Positions 1-12,200 of a stretch of DNA of 64,000 nt are shown here, piece by piece. Both the position numbers and the translations under genes were made by a program. The stretch's first letter is position 1. Each line of letters starts with the position of its first letter. The notes under the pieces are model-generated. The model ran no database searches. It worked only from the letters and a program-made list of their open reading frames with translations, and had not been told where the DNA came from. The stretch spans positions 444,001 through 508,000 of the forward strand of contig JAIWNE010000008.1 of assembly GCA_025331445.1 (NCBI GenBank), written 5' to 3'. The DNA is from Blakeslea trispora. Lineage: Eukaryota; Mucoromycota; Mucoromycetes; Mucorales; Choanephoraceae.

Positions 1-1860
1 AGCTATTGCAAACACAACAAAAGACGTGCAAGGGAATTTACCTGAGGAGAATCTCCAAAAAATACAGCTTGCTCCAATTGAGCTTCAAATACATTTGTGT
101 CACTTTCTTGCTAATAAAATAAAAAAGCAAGAGGGAGATTAGTCTAACAAAGAAAATCTATTCGCGAGATAAGTCACTACAATATTTCGAACGGCTCTCG
201 AGTACATGTTACTATGAGGACATTAAGGTTTGATTGTTAGTTCCTTTTTTTGTAATAAGAAACAACGCCTGTACAAACGCTTACTTGATTAACCATGATT
301 GTTGTATAGCGTCAACATTGACAGAGAATTGAATGACGCCATTGTTTTGCGTATAAATCAAGGCTGTATGATGATGTTCTGCTATACCTGAGACAACTTC
401 AGTAAATAAAATTTGATCGTACACATGGATTGCCTCTTCGAAAACAGATTTTTTGCTGGTACTGATAGCTATTACTGTATTTTCAAAGGTCACAAATGCT
501 ATGCTGCTTGTCGAAGTCAATAGTGCGTTTTTCTGTAATGTAGTATAAGACATGGAAGCGCTATAGACTACTTGCAAATCTAGTGCTTCCTTCTCATGAT
601 TTATCTCTAGTTGACAACGTAGGACTAAAAATTGGTGATATCCACGCATATCAGGAAGTGTATATGCAACCAACAGGACAATATCGCTTTTCCTATGATG
701 GATTGACTAGATTAGGCAGACCGAAGTGATTATGGAACACATCTGTTTAAGCAACTTACGGATGTATGTTCATGTCTATAATTTCGCAATAAATGTTCTC
801 CTTTGAATAGCTGGATGGAATATGTCGAATAACTTCTTCTTTTAACATATCTTTCAAATCGCATTGAGCAAGAAGCTGACAGTAAACTAGCTTAATACGA
901 AAGGCTTCCCTTCTTTCTCTTTTCTGCTTGAGAAAAAAATCATCCTTACCTCCAATTGATTGTTCAATTTCGGCCCCCACACCTGAATCCCTTTTGCGTA
1001 GCCAACATAATGAACTGAGTCAACAGTCTGTAAATGAATGACTTTATCAACAACATGATGACATTTTGATTTTGTTTGACAAGACAAGCTGGGTATCGTA
1101 GTACGATAGTAAGATCCAGTCAAAATGAATGTATCAAACCATGATTGATATTGGTAGAAAGTAAACAAGTGTGGTTGCTGATGATTGTCTAGCTGGAAGA
1201 GATAAATTTCGCCTGATAAAGTACCCAAAAGTGCTTGATTGGCACAGATCATTTTAAGAGCACTGATACTGTCTCCAATAGCTAAATCTACTTCAAATTC
1301 TACTTGATTCATACCATATTGAACAAGTCTCAATTTTCCATAGGTGTTGATGATCATGGCTGAAAGTGAATCTGCACAGACATCAAATAGAGGTAATTGA
1401 TCAAAGACAATCATGTCTTGGATCGGAATTTGTAAGGTTCTTTTATCAGTCTATTATTAATCAGTTATTCCATTTCTTTGTTTTGTACACAATGCGTGCT
1501 GCTGCAATTCACCTGGCAATTCAATTGGTATATTGAAAGCATATTATCTGTCAATAAGCTAATTGTTTTACGGTGATAGTCGACTTTCAGATGATTAGTT
1601 TGATCTATAGAAAGAGAATGAGTGATGAATTTCGATTTTTTTTTGCTAGCTGTCTTCTCCTATTTACTCTGTTCAAGTATGTCTTGCACATTTACTGGTA
1701 GACGACTTTTCCAAATAGCTTCATACGCGCTTGCTTTGCTTAGTAGTGAGGGGTCTGTGAAGATAAGGCTTTCGAGTGTTCTCTCTACAGCTTGGTGATT
1801 ATCCCCAAATAGATCGTTACATCGATAAGTCTTCTTCAGGCTTTCAGTAAAGTCAGCCAT
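1..1860 (-). CDS. NUP133: Nucleoporin Nup133, N-terminal part (partial, continues past the left edge)
   Basis: Structural nucleoporin of the Y-shaped (Nup84/Nup107) complex of the nuclear pore. Six exons join in frame: 1860-1668, 1604-1513, 1450-950, 890-about 761, about 706-about 282 and 110-42, with GT-AG introns; a donor at 41-40 leads off the window. The start is ATG at 1860 (protein begins MADFTESLKK), preferred over an upstream non-ATG frame extension. What is visible is a beta-propeller-like region rich in short strands (LLGTLSGEIYLFQL, YHQFLVLRCQLEI), then LEQAVFFGD at the start of the helical region, a stretch typical of Nup133 proteins. The identification rests on this recognised pattern and the domain order; a related propeller nucleoporin such as Nup155 is the main alternative. 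It is divergent from the racemase gene at 2558. Confidence 0.62.
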
Positions 1861-2557
1861 CAAATACAAATGATGATAGAGACAAAGACAAAATAAAGAA
1901 AAAGAAGAAAAGTTACCACAAACTTCAAAAAAATATAAAGGAATCGGACTTTGGTAGCACTTTTTGATCCCAAAAAATTACTTGAGTTTCCGCATAACAT
2001 TACTCTTGTATTCATATATCTCACTTTGTTGTCTTTATAAAATTTCTTTTGCTTTTGCTATGTTGTTCTTGAAGCTATTCTCAAAAATGCCTATTATTTG
2101 ATTTAGAATTCTTTAGAAATTTTTGTACACAGTCGTAGAAGGAAAGAGTAAAAAATATCTATATCAAAGGCTCTCTTTTTTCTTAAAGTCGTATTCCTCC
2201 AAAGCTTTCATTTTTTAAAGAAAAACTTAGAAATACACAATAAATCATTGTCATAAAGTCTGCTTTTGTTTAGTTTACAGTAGACTGATATGATGATTAT
2301 TGTCTCGCTTTATTAGAATCAAAAGAGAAAGATTTTCATTTCCTTCATACAATTTGAATCCACTACAACTCTACCTATAAGCACATTTGTTCGATACTGT
2401 AAGCAAAAGCTTATTTCTAAATGCTGTGATTGGACGATGTAGAATAACTAAATACCCACACAATTCCGTGTAACTTGGCAATGAATTATCTTTGCTTTTA
2501 TTCGTTTTTATACTTTGTTTATTTTTCTTCTTCTTTCTTTGATTGAAAACTGTATAC
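1861..2557. other. Intergenic, divergent promoter region
   Basis: About 700 bp between the NUP133 start (-) and the racemase start (+). AT-rich, with no gene-like open frame; the 95-aa frame on the minus strand overlaps the racemase first exon and is not supported. It must hold both promoters, but no clear TATA box stands out. Confidence 0.5.
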
Positions 2558-4015
2558 ATGGCATTGTCTAACATCACTGTGTTTGAAATGTCAGGTCTTG
2601 CACCTGCTCCATTTGCTGGGCTAATATTATCTGATTTTGGTGCGAATGTTATCCGCATTGATCGGTCAAACGGTTTACAAAGTGATGTATTGACAAGGTA
2701 AGAAAATAAACACTCAAGGCATACGGAAGATTCTCACCGAAAACTGCAAAAAAAAAAAAGAAATAAACGATCCTTAGCTATGGATTTGAAGAGCCATGAT
2801 GCTATACAAGCTCTATTGACTCTGTTCAAGTCAGCAGATGTCATTTTAGACCCTTTTCGGCCGGGCGTAATGGAAAAACTTGGGCTAGGCCCTGAAGTTG
2901 TCATGGCCATCAATCCTCGAGTGATTTATGCTCGTCTAAGTGGCTATGGACAATCAACAAGTTCAATATCTCAAGCGGCAGGTCACGATATTAATTATTT
3001 GGCAATTTCTGGTGCATTAAGTGTAAGTCTACCCACTTGACTAGAGCAGGACATTGATTCTTGCTCTTCTTCTTCTTCTTCTTCTTCTTCTAGTTGTTTG
3101 GCCGTCAACAAGAGAATCCGTCTTTTCCTTTAAACGTGTTGGGTATGAGCATAGGCTATTTGAAAGATTTATATTTAGTTTTTTTTTTCTGTTTAGCTGA
3201 TTTTGCTGGTGGTGGTTTGATGTGTGTAATGGGTATTCTCATGGCGCTTGTGGAACGATCAAAATCGGGGAAAGGACAGATTGTGGACGCTGGTCTTGTA
3301 AGTCAATCAAGATATCTCAACTAAATTACAAACTGATTCGCGTTTTAGACAGCAGGCACTGCCTATTTAGTAACACATGCTTATCTTTTACAAAAGCATG
3401 GCTTCATTCTTGACAGCGATAGAGGCACTAATCTACTAGATGGCGGAGCACACTTTTATGAAGTATACCAAACTAAGGATCATCAATATATGGCAGTGTA
3501 GGAATCATTGAATGCCTTTTCTATTGTAATCTAAAGAAAAAAGTTTATTCTTTGATAGTGGGGCCATTGAACCACAGTTCTATGCATGCCTGTTAGAAAA
3601 ACTTGAGCTGGATGCATCTGCACTTCCTGATCAGTTTGACCGATCCTCTTGGCCCAAGATGAAAGATATGTTTCAACGAATATTTAGCTCTAAAACACAG
3701 TACGAATGGACACGTCTATTTGACACCGCAGATGCTTGTGTCACACCTGTCTTGTCTTTTAAGCATCCAATCCCTCAAGCAGATCAAGATGCAGATATTC
3801 AGTGGCCAATACAGGCACCACCACCACAACCTGCTCCAAGCCTTTCGAGAACACCAGCCAAACCCTATCGACCCACTGATAACATGCCACTTCTCAAACC
3901 TGGAGCTCATTCAATTGAAATACTTGAAGAATTTGGTATGAACCATTCTCAGATTCAGAGGTTATTGAGATCAAATAGTGTATTTGACTATTCTGTCAAA
4001 AAAGCCAAAATATAA
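2558..4015 (+). CDS. Alpha-methylacyl-CoA racemase-type enzyme (CoA-transferase family III fold)
   Basis: Likely interconverts the 2R and 2S forms of 2-methyl-branched acyl-CoAs, needed for beta-oxidation of branched fatty acids in mitochondria or peroxisomes. Six exons join in frame: 2558-2697, 2761-3022, 3094-3142, 3197-3297, 3349-3497 and 3559-4015, giving 385 aa. The N-terminus ([20 protein letters not shown]) and [10 protein letters not shown] are family hallmarks. His122 (in AGHDINYL) and Asp152 (in ADFAGGG) sit 30 residues apart, as the catalytic His126/Asp156 pair does in the Mycobacterium racemase MCR; this favours racemase over CoA-transferase. The C-terminus (KKAKI) is not a classical peroxisomal signal. 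An in-phase CTT repeat forms the polypyrimidine tract of intron 2. Other family III CoA-transferases are the alternative. Confidence 0.85.
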
Positions 4016-4285
4016 AAAAAAAGAATACTTGCTCTCATATATTGGAGCTAATAGTAGCTTGATTTGGTTTAATTTCCTGATTTCCTTGTAAAGTAAGAGT
4101 CTCAAAAAAAAAGGCAAGATAATCGCTGCTGAGATTGAATAAATTAGACAATATGAAGAAGTGTGAGTCATCCCAAGTTGTCAAAAAAAAAAAAAAAGTG
4201 AGATAAATAAAGACAAAGTTTCATTTCACTTTTTTTCTCATTCTTCATACTTGACTATTCTCTTTTTTTCCGAAATATAAACATT

Positions 4286-5680
4286 ATGACTGACGCACCA
4301 AAGAAACTCTGGGGTGGCCGCTTCTCTGGCGCCGTTGATCCTTTGATGGATGCCTTCAACGCTTCTATCCATTTCGACAAGCGCATGTATGCAGCTGATT
4401 GTATTGGCTCCATTGCTTATGCCAAGGCATTAGCTAAAAACAACATTATCTCTGCCGAAGAACGTGATCAACTTGTAGATGGTCTTCAGAAAGTCATGCA
4501 AGAATGGGAATCAGGTCAATTTGTGATCAAGGCTGGTGATGAAGATATCCACACTGCTAACGAGCGTCGTTTGGGTGAATTTATTGGTTCCGTTGCCGGT
4601 AAGCTTCATACCGGTCGTTCTCGTAATGATCAAGTGGCTACTGATATGCGTCTTTGGTTGCGCGATGAGGCCACCAAGATCTTGGCTCACTTGAAAGAAT
4701 TGATTGCTGTTGCTGTCAGTCGTGCTGAAAAGGAAATGGATGCTTTGATGCCTGGTTATACTCACTTGCAACGTGCTCAACCTATCCGTTGGTCTCACTT
4801 CCTCTTATCTCATGCTTGGCTTTGGCAATCTGATGCTGAGCGTTTAGAACAGTTAATTGAGCGTTTGAATGTCTTGCCTTTGGGCAGTGGTGCTTTAGCT
4901 GGCCATGTCTTCAATATTGATCGTAGCTTCTTGGCCAAGGAGTTGGGATTCCGTGATTATATTCACAACTCTCTCTATGCTGTTAGTGACCGTGACTTTG
5001 TTGCTGAATTCTTGTTCTGGGCTAGTTTGACTATGGTTCATATCTCTCGTATTGCTGAAGACTTGATTATCTATTCTAGTGCTGAATTTGGTTTTGTCAA
5101 GTTGGCTGATGCTTACAGTACTGGTTCTAGTTTGATGCCCCAAAAGAAGAACCCTGACAGTTTGGAATTGTTGCGTGGTAAGAGTGGTCGTGTCTTTGGT
5201 AGTATGTCAGGCTTCATGATGTCTTATAAGGGTATTCCCAGTACCTATAACAAGGACCTTCAAGAAGACAAAGAACCTATGTTTGATGCTGCTGATACCT
5301 TATCCGGCTCACTTCAGATCACTGCTGGTGTCTTGAGCACCCTTTCTATCTTCCCTGAAAAGATGCTTGCCAGTTTGAGTGGAGATATGTTGGCTACTGA
5401 TTTGGCCGAATACCTTGTTCGTAAGGGAGTTCCTTTCCGTGAAACACATCATATCTCTGGTGCTGCTGTAAAGATGGCTGAAGACCGTCAATGTTCCCTT
5501 AGTGATCTGTCTGTAGATGAGCTCAAGACACTCCATCCTTCTTTCACTGATGATGTAGCCTCTGTTTGGAGCTTCGAGACTTCTATTGAAAACCGTAATA
5601 CACCTGGTGGTACTGCCAGATCCTCTGTCTTGGAACAAATCACCCTCTTAAAGACATGGCTATCTTCCAAGAAGCATTAG
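4286..5680 (+). CDS. ARG4: Argininosuccinate lyase
   Basis: Last step of arginine synthesis: cleaves argininosuccinate to arginine and fumarate. The frame is 464 aa, the normal length, and has no intron. The fumarase/ASL superfamily signature [13 protein letters not shown] lies near residue 280 and supplies the catalytic serine loop. [12 protein letters not shown] near residue 110 and the TxxxHLQRAQP region near 155 are further family blocks. Codon use is biased (GGT, TTG, AAG), fitting a well-expressed housekeeping gene. The start ATG is preceded by a pyrimidine-rich leader and a TATAAA-like sequence just upstream. It is convergent with the carrier gene at 5894, about 210 bp away. Confidence 0.97.
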   Translation: MTDAPKKLWGGRFSGAVDPLMDAFNASIHFDKRMYAADCIGSIAYAKALAKNNIISAEERDQLVDGLQKVMQEWESGQFVIKAGDEDIHTANERRLGEFIGSVAGKLHTGRSRNDQVATDMRLWLRDEATKILAHLKELIAVAVSRAEKEMDALMPGYTHLQRAQPIRWSHFLLSHAWLWQSDAERLEQLIERLNVLPLGSGALAGHVFNIDRSFLAKELGFRDYIHNSLYAVSDRDFVAEFLFWASLTMVHISRIAEDLIIYSSAEFGFVKLADAYSTGSSLMPQKKNPDSLELLRGKSGRVFGSMSGFMMSYKGIPSTYNKDLQEDKEPMFDAADTLSGSLQITAGVLSTLSIFPEKMLASLSGDMLATDLAEYLVRKGVPFRETHHISGAAVKMAEDRQCSLSDLSVDELKTLHPSFTDDVASVWSFETSIENRNTPGGTARSSVLEQITLLKTWLSSKKH

Positions 5681-5893
5681 ATTTTGTTATTTTGATTTCT
5701 TCTCATTTTGTATTTATAACTGTAAATAATAAAGACTTTATCCTATCTACTCAAAAAAAGATGCTACATATAAATCGTCTTTCTTTTTTTTTCTTTATTT
5801 ACAAAAAAAAAAAAAAGTTCTTTGGAACGAAACAAAAGCTGCCTACTATTATTAATATACAAAAAAGAAATGCACACGCAACACCCATCGTCA

Positions 5894-7214
5894 TTAAATA
5901 TCTAACAGTCGTTTCATTCGCTCATAAACTGCAAAACTGACTGCAACCATAGGTACTACTTTTATATAACCTATACTGAGTCCAACATAATATCCCTTTA
6001 AACCTTTGATACGATAAATTTCTTTTGCTGTTTCAGTAAATCGAACAAACTTGTCAGGGTTCAATAGTCCGCCTACTTGCATACGCCTTCGCACCACCTT
6101 TTAAAAAAAATTAACCGAATGAAGATACTTTTGGTTGCCTATACTACATTACCTCTAACGGATAACTGCTTGTCTGTGCAACTAATCCTGCTAGCCCTCC
6201 ACATAATAACTCTGCCCAAGTTCTTAATGGTGGTTTTTCCGCTAATCTCTTCTGTTTTGGTGTTAGTAGTGAAGGATCTGTGTCTATTGAGAATGTCAAT
6301 GGTGCTCTTGTATAAGTCGAAACCAATGGATTGAATCGAAATAGTTGTGTGATGATATGGTATGTCCAAAAAGAAACACCTGCATAGGGTATCATGCCTG
6401 CTACAGTAGGGAAAAATCCTCGGTAAAAATTGAGTGGAGGGAAGTGAAGAGCAGCAGGCTCTCTTATAATGTGCTGAATTGTCTCTCTTAAGGTAGGACG
6501 GCTCTGTCCAGGCTTCTCTACATGATAAGCTAGCCTAACACGAACCAAGTCAAGTGGATAAGTGAAAAAGACAGAAGTAACGCCTAAACATAGTGTGTCA
6601 GTTTAACAGCCGATGCATAAAATGTACTTTTTTCTGTCTTGCTTTTTTACCAGCCATTGAACCAGCAATGAATTGCTTTCTAGATGTTTCTTGCGTTCGA
6701 GTAGGCATCAATATCTAATATAATGAATGATTCGTTGAGTAACTAGAGATGAAGCCAAGGGAATATGATGACTTTACTGCTCGGTATTGTTCGTAAGCAA
6801 CAAATTTAATAGCTGCATAAGGAAAAATTCGGAATAATGTGACGGAATGACCTTGAAATAGACCCATCATGCCAGCATGTTTAAAGATATCTCGGCCTGC
6901 TTTAAAAGCACCTGTGAATGTACCTAAAAGAAACAATAAAGCTTTAGCTTCAGTTACCTAGCCTCTCTCTCTCTTCAATGTTTTTTGTTTTTACCTGCAT
7001 ATTTTTCAAAGGCTGGGTTTCTTGACTGAAAGAGAATCTTTATCCTATCCAGAGGTGCTACACTTGTCTTTGCCTTATTATATAGAAATGAGTCTACAGA
7101 ACTTACAAGAAGCATAAAAGTGTACATTACCATACAACCAGCAATGCCACCAGCAATGCCAGATCTAACTACATAATCAAGACTCTGTGTTCGACTCTTT
7201 TCGTTTGCTGACAT
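5894..7214 (-). CDS. Mitochondrial carrier, Leu5/SLC25A16-like (CoA-related)
   Basis: Inner-membrane carrier of the SLC25 family, closest by pattern to yeast Leu5 and human SLC25A16/A42, which are linked to coenzyme A uptake into mitochondria. Six exons join in frame: 7214-7131, 7073-6995, 6923-6778, 6714-6651, 6583-6153 and 6097-5894, giving 335 aa. Three repeats are visible with the signatures [24 protein letters not shown] and SYPLEVVRRRMQ (PxDxxKxR class). The stretch [19 protein letters not shown] is characteristic of the Leu5 branch. Substrate is inferred from the family, not shown. It shares a 95-bp intergenic region with the divergent CWC25 gene. Confidence 0.88.
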
Positions 7215-7309
7215 GATATGTATTTAAATATAAAAAAAAAAAAAAGAAAAAAAATCAAAAAACAGTCTCTTGCTTTTTTTCTTTCTTTCTTTTTTGATAG
7301 AAACATAGT
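7215..7309. promoter_or_regulatory. Short bidirectional promoter between carrier and CWC25
   Basis: Only 95 bp separate the two divergent start codons. The region is almost pure A runs on the carrier side and T/C runs (CTTTCTTTCTTTTTTG) on the CWC25 side, a nucleosome-poor type of composition. Both genes must start within it or within each other's leader. No TATA box is clear. Confidence 0.45.
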
Positions 7310-8155
7310 ATGGGTTCATCTGACCTTAACTTGAAAAAGTCCTGGCATCCTGCCACCTTTAAAAATCAAGAACGTGTATGGAAGGAAGAGCAAAAGCGCA
7401 AAGAAGAAGACCGCAAACTAGATCAGCTTAAAAAGGAGTTGGCTGAAGAAAGACAACTTCAGGACCTTCAGCGCATGCAAGAAGAAGCAGGCACAAAGTA
7501 AGCATAAGAACATGAGAATAGAAAAAAAAGACTCATTTGGCTTTCAAGGAAGCGTTCGAATAAACTGGACTGGATGTATGCTTCACCTAATGCCAATCTC
7601 AACGGCACTGCAAACAATACAATGGAAGATTATTTGTTGGGCAAAAAGAATGTAGATGACTTGCTGCGTGCAAAACAAAAGGAGCAAGTGGTAAGTTATC
7701 TGAATCATGCTTGGTGATTTCTTTTAACATGGTGCTAATGTGTCCAATAGCAAGCAGCCACTGCAGCTGAAGAAAATAGATTCACTCTTTCAAACGCCAA
7801 TGCTAATTCAGAACGTGATATTCAGTCCAAGATTCGTGAAGATCCCTTACTGATGATTAAGAAGAGAGAACAGATGGCCTTGAAGGCCATTGTAGAGAAT
7901 CCCTTGAAACTCAAGGAACTTAAGAAGAAAGAGAAAAAAGACAAAAAGAAAAAGAGCTCGAGTTCAGAACACAAGCATCGTCATCACAACAGTAGTAGCA
8001 GTCGACATGAGGAACGTAGTAGTAGACACAGACATGATAGTCGAGATGACTATGGCAGACGAAGACATGACAGTCGAGAACGCTCTAGTAAACACAGACA
8101 CAGAGACGATGATGACTCGAGAAGAAGTAGAAGAAGAAGTGCTTCACCTTATTGA
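7310..8155 (+). CDS. CWC25: Pre-mRNA-splicing factor CWC25
   Basis: Spliceosomal protein that promotes the first transesterification step after Prp2 remodelling. Exons 7310-7497, 7549-7690 and 7751-8155 join in frame to 244 aa. The N-terminus ([19 protein letters not shown]) is the Cir_N motif found at the N-terminus of CWC25 proteins, followed by a charged coiled-coil (residues 25-60). The central KLDWMYASP and [13 protein letters not shown] stretches match the conserved CWC25 core. The tail from about residue 170 is a Lys-rich then Ser/Arg/His/Asp-rich low-complexity region ([20 protein letters not shown]), as in RS-type splicing proteins. Confidence 0.9.
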
Positions 8156-9106
8156 TAAGCTGTTTCTCTCTCTCTTTTCCTGTAAATAAAACTTTTCTTT
8201 TTTTTATGTATAAAGTTTTGTTTCCATTGAGGAGGGAAATTTGCATAAACCGCTGTTCTTTCTCTCTTGAGCTAACAGTTACACAGACTCGAAAGCAGAG
8301 AAATCAAACAAGTAATTGATTCACTAGGTTCTGGACAATGCCTGATGTATGCTACATTAAAGCAATTTATCTTTATGGTCTATTGCAATCAGATAACCCA
8401 AACTTTCTGTGAGATTTACCCCGAAGACTAAAGCCGGATTCTTTCGCCTGGAAATGTAAACACTGCTTTATTTCAAGAAGCTGTCCTATTTACCTAATGT
8501 TTGAATAAAATGCACTCTTTTCCTTTTTTTGGTGGAACTACAGTGCCACATTTATCTACACCTTGCTACTAAATGAATTCAATTGTTTTATTTATTTGCT
8601 CACTCTCATCATTCCATGTCCTTGTAGAACCTGTTAGGATAAAGGATGTTACTAAGGACTCGAGTCTTGTTTTACTAAGAACCTTGTTGATTTTACTTCA
8701 AATGCTACCTTTAGCAAGAATTTACTTACATTGACTTTATTTTGCATGATGTTACTATCTTTGTGACCTATTCGGCTTATATATAACCTTATTGTCATTG
8801 CTAAGACTTAATTGTGCTCAGATCGCCACGCTATTTTTGATAAAGAAAAAAACTGATCCTTAGTTGGGTACTGTATTTGTCTCATCTGAAACACGCATAT
8901 ACAACATAACTATTGGTATGCTTATTTGTTTTTTGCGGCCTAACGTCAATGACCTTGTTGCACTAGTTGAAAGTAACTAAATACTAGCATATACTCAAGG
9001 AAAAGCATATTAAATCAAATCCGGTCCGCAAAATTACCGAAAATACCGGACAGTCACGTGACATGTATTAGAATGTATTTTACCAACCAAATTTTGAAGT
9101 GTAGAA
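8156..9106. other. Intergenic, CWC25 3' side to tRNA
   Basis: About 950 bp, AT-rich, with no supported open frame. Just before the tRNA there is a palindromic GTCACGTGAC at 9053-9062, and around it an inverted CCGGT/ACCGGA pair (9021-9050). Confidence 0.5.
9053..9062. promoter_or_regulatory. Palindromic CACGTG (E-box/CDE-like) motif
   Basis: A perfect 10-bp palindrome, GTCACGTGAC, 45 bp upstream of the tRNA. It is the classical site for bHLH proteins such as Cbf1 or Pho4. Function here is inferred from sequence only. Confidence 0.4.
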
Positions 9107-9180
9107 GCCCGGTTGGCCCAATTGGATAAGGCATCCGTCTTCTAAACGGAAGATTACGGGTTCGACCCCCGTACTGGGTT
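9107..9180 (+). tRNA. tRNA-Arg(TCT): tRNA-Arg (anticodon UCU)
   Basis: A complete 74-nt cloverleaf without intron. The acceptor arm is GCCCGGT (9107-9113) paired with ACTGGGT (9173-9179), including G-U pairs. The anticodon loop is CTTCTAA inside the stem TCCGT/ACGGA, which gives anticodon TCT (reads AGA). The T arm contains GGTTCGACCCC, which doubles as the B box. CCA is not encoded. Confidence 0.95.
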
Positions 9181-9186
9181 CTCTTC

Positions 9187-9203
9187 TTTTTCTTTATTTT
9201 TTT
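9187..9203 (+). terminator. RNA polymerase III terminator for tRNA-Arg
   Basis: A T5 run (9187-9191) and a T7 run (9197-9203) start 7 bp after the tRNA on the coding strand, the standard pol III stop signal. Confidence 0.7.
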
Positions 9204-12200
9204 GATTCTGCGTGTGTGTAGGGTTTCTTTTTTTCTACAATTGGAAGAAAACCAATGTTACAAAACAGAGGGTAGATCATGCAGTAATTAGTGAGAGAGA
9301 TATAAAAGAATAAAGGCAGCAAATTTATTTATGACGAGCACTAGTCTTTTAGTCGCTCGATTTAAGAGTGTCTGACATAAGAGTAACCGTCCTTCGATTC
9401 ATATCGCTTCAAGCGCTAAAATGCTATTCAATCCAATATCATGCTCAACATAAGTGTGTATTTCTCAAGAATACGAACACTCTTAAACAAAGTGCCTATT
9501 ATATATGGATCTGCTGATATTTTATACTTGAGTAATGAGAATAGAACCAAGCAAGAAGAAATCAAGTACAGAATATGTAACTATCATCATTTGGAGTCTT
9601 GCTGCACAAGAAGCATTACAAACACTCTGTAGTCATATTTCTGTTGAAGACTAGAAGCCTGAAGTATCAACAAAGAATGCGCCAATTACAATAATTGAAC
9701 AATGCTTTCACTACAGATGTCTTTAAGTTTTCGTCTCTTATTAAACCGCTCTGGTCATGCTTATTTTTTGCTTTAGAGCTACAGTTGTTCAATTAGAATA
9801 GTGCACTTTTGTGCTTCCTTGCCTCAAACATCAAGTGTTTCACCAACTCAAAAGTTGACAACCAACAGCGTTAATGAGAAAATATCTTTTACTGTATAGT
9901 AAAGGGCATTAGCTTTGTTTATTTATCTTTAGATGTAATTCATTGTATTGTTTCTCTGTCTCTAAATCATGATTTCTCATTTATCCATTTAGTTCTATTC
10001 AACTTGGTTCTTTAATGTCCAGTCGAAGCATACTCGTCTAGTGTTAACTTGCTTCTTTTATTGGGCACTTCGTTTATTCTACAATCAATGCAAGTAACCA
10101 TCGGGCAGTATACTATGAGCTCTACACATTTCAATTTCTCTTTCTTTGAACAATCGATCACTTGTTCAGCCAATAATCAAAATAATCTCAAACAAGGTGG
10201 GCTCTTTCATACATCAATTGGGTTTATCATAATGTTGAATGTGTCGGTTAGATAAAATCCTTCGCCCAAGTAATGAAAGCTTAATATTCAAGCTTATTAC
10301 CTATTCTTCCTGACCACTTCAGCAACATTTTGGGTTTCTATTGTTAACAAGGGCAAATGGCTTCTATCTCCTTAGGTCAGCAGAAGCCATTTGGGGGGGG
10401 GGGTGAGGCGCTCAACTCATCGCGTATACCGCTTTCGCGATTTCTAAATAAAGCGCACCTTAGCTAGAGTCTTGATATACGACTATGTAAGGTTGATATT
10501 GTTGTAGGACCAAAGAGGCTCCTTGTCATTAACTAGTTTTTGTAATGATATAGCCTAGTTGTTGTAATTGAGAACATGTATGACGAATGTCGATTTCGCG
10601 ATGAATAATACACAAGTCTATCATTCGTCAAGCGTGATAACTACACATCTATCAACATTGAGAAGCGGGCAGTGAATAGATTGTAATTGTAACTTATTGG
10701 ATTGATTTCATGGGATCAGTAATTCGTTTAGAAGAGGCAGACAATACAATAGCTTTGTTTCATTCAGTGTTTCTAACGTCACTCAGGGACCACAATTAAA
10801 GCAATCGTTTGAACCGAGTCACCCAGCGAAGGACTGTAGCTCCAAAACAACTAAAGGCTTAATTCAATCAAATATTATGGAAGGCCAAGAAAGACCAGAA
10901 GCTTAACGAGACAATAAAAGCTGCTTACTTGTTGAAGCTATTTGTTTAGGAATATAATTAGCTAATTGTTCTTTCTTCCCCTGAAATAGTCCCAATAGGG
11001 TAATATGTTATTTCTTGCCACCTAGGTTTCTTTGTCTTTATCTTTAAAAAACAACCAAGTGGCTGACAATTTGTTGCACTCAGTAATTGACAGAGTGCAT
11101 AAAAAACAGGAGAGGCTGTAAATTGTTGTAGTTTCATCTTTTATTTTTACAAATGAGTATTTCTTAAAATCCCTTAGATGTTTGTTTACTGTTGTATATG
11201 ATATGATTCAAAATTAGCAACTAATTAACTGGTAGCTCTGATAACAACTGCTATCATTGTTTACATCAACGATATTTAGAAGCAATGATCAGCTTTCATA
11301 TGTTTGCTTGGTGCGCTTTGGGTGATCAGCTTGTTGGCATCGGCATATACCTTCGAAAGCTGCATACCCAAAGCACTCCCTTTTTAAGCATTTTTCTTAC
11401 ACAAGCATATTCATACTGAAGTAAAATAAGCTTAGTTTGTTTGATAATACAATAATCTGTATACAAAGAAAACGGCTAGGAAGGATAGCAAATCCGAGCT
11501 TTGTTGATAATGTACCTTGAGGCTAGTACATCAATAGATCCAACGACCTTTGATTTCAATGAATAATAAATGTTTATGTATGTCATGCAATAATTTTCCT
11601 TTTGTTCTTTTCAAAGGATCATCCATGGCCAAATATTATGCAGTCGCATCCCCTTGATCCTAGTAACTGAATTCAGTTGGTAAAAAAGGCTTGTATTGTA
11701 GCATGCAGACAAAAGCTTGTCCGAAACCATTTAGCTATTGATATCAGGAGATCAAGTGGTCTCAACAGAAACAAACCAAGATTTCATATCAACGTATATC
11801 ATGTCATACTGGATGTGCCTATCATGAAATATGTAATGCAAAGAACCGAAAAAAAATTGCATGTAACTGTGCCTAAACAAATGAAGCAATTGGAACAAAA
11901 AACTTTTTCCATAAAGCAATTATAAGAAAAATGCATGCTTTGAGGAACTAGAAAAAACAACCAGAAAAGGAATATCTTATGCATTTTATTTATGTGTATT
12001 TTAATTAATTTTCTTTCTTTCTTTTGGGCACTATAGATATAGATATCCATATACTGGTAATTGCTATGGAAACTCTAAAAAGCAGCAAGAAGAAAAAAGA
12101 CAAGTCGATCTAAAAGTGATATTTATATGACCAATGCTCTGACTATTCATGCAAAATGATGAAATGCAGGATTGTCTTTACTCGAATGCTTACATGGAAG

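Noticed and set aside
4511..4798. Several minus-strand frames inside argininosuccinate lyase
   Set aside because: Shadows of a strongly biased gene; no family resemblance.
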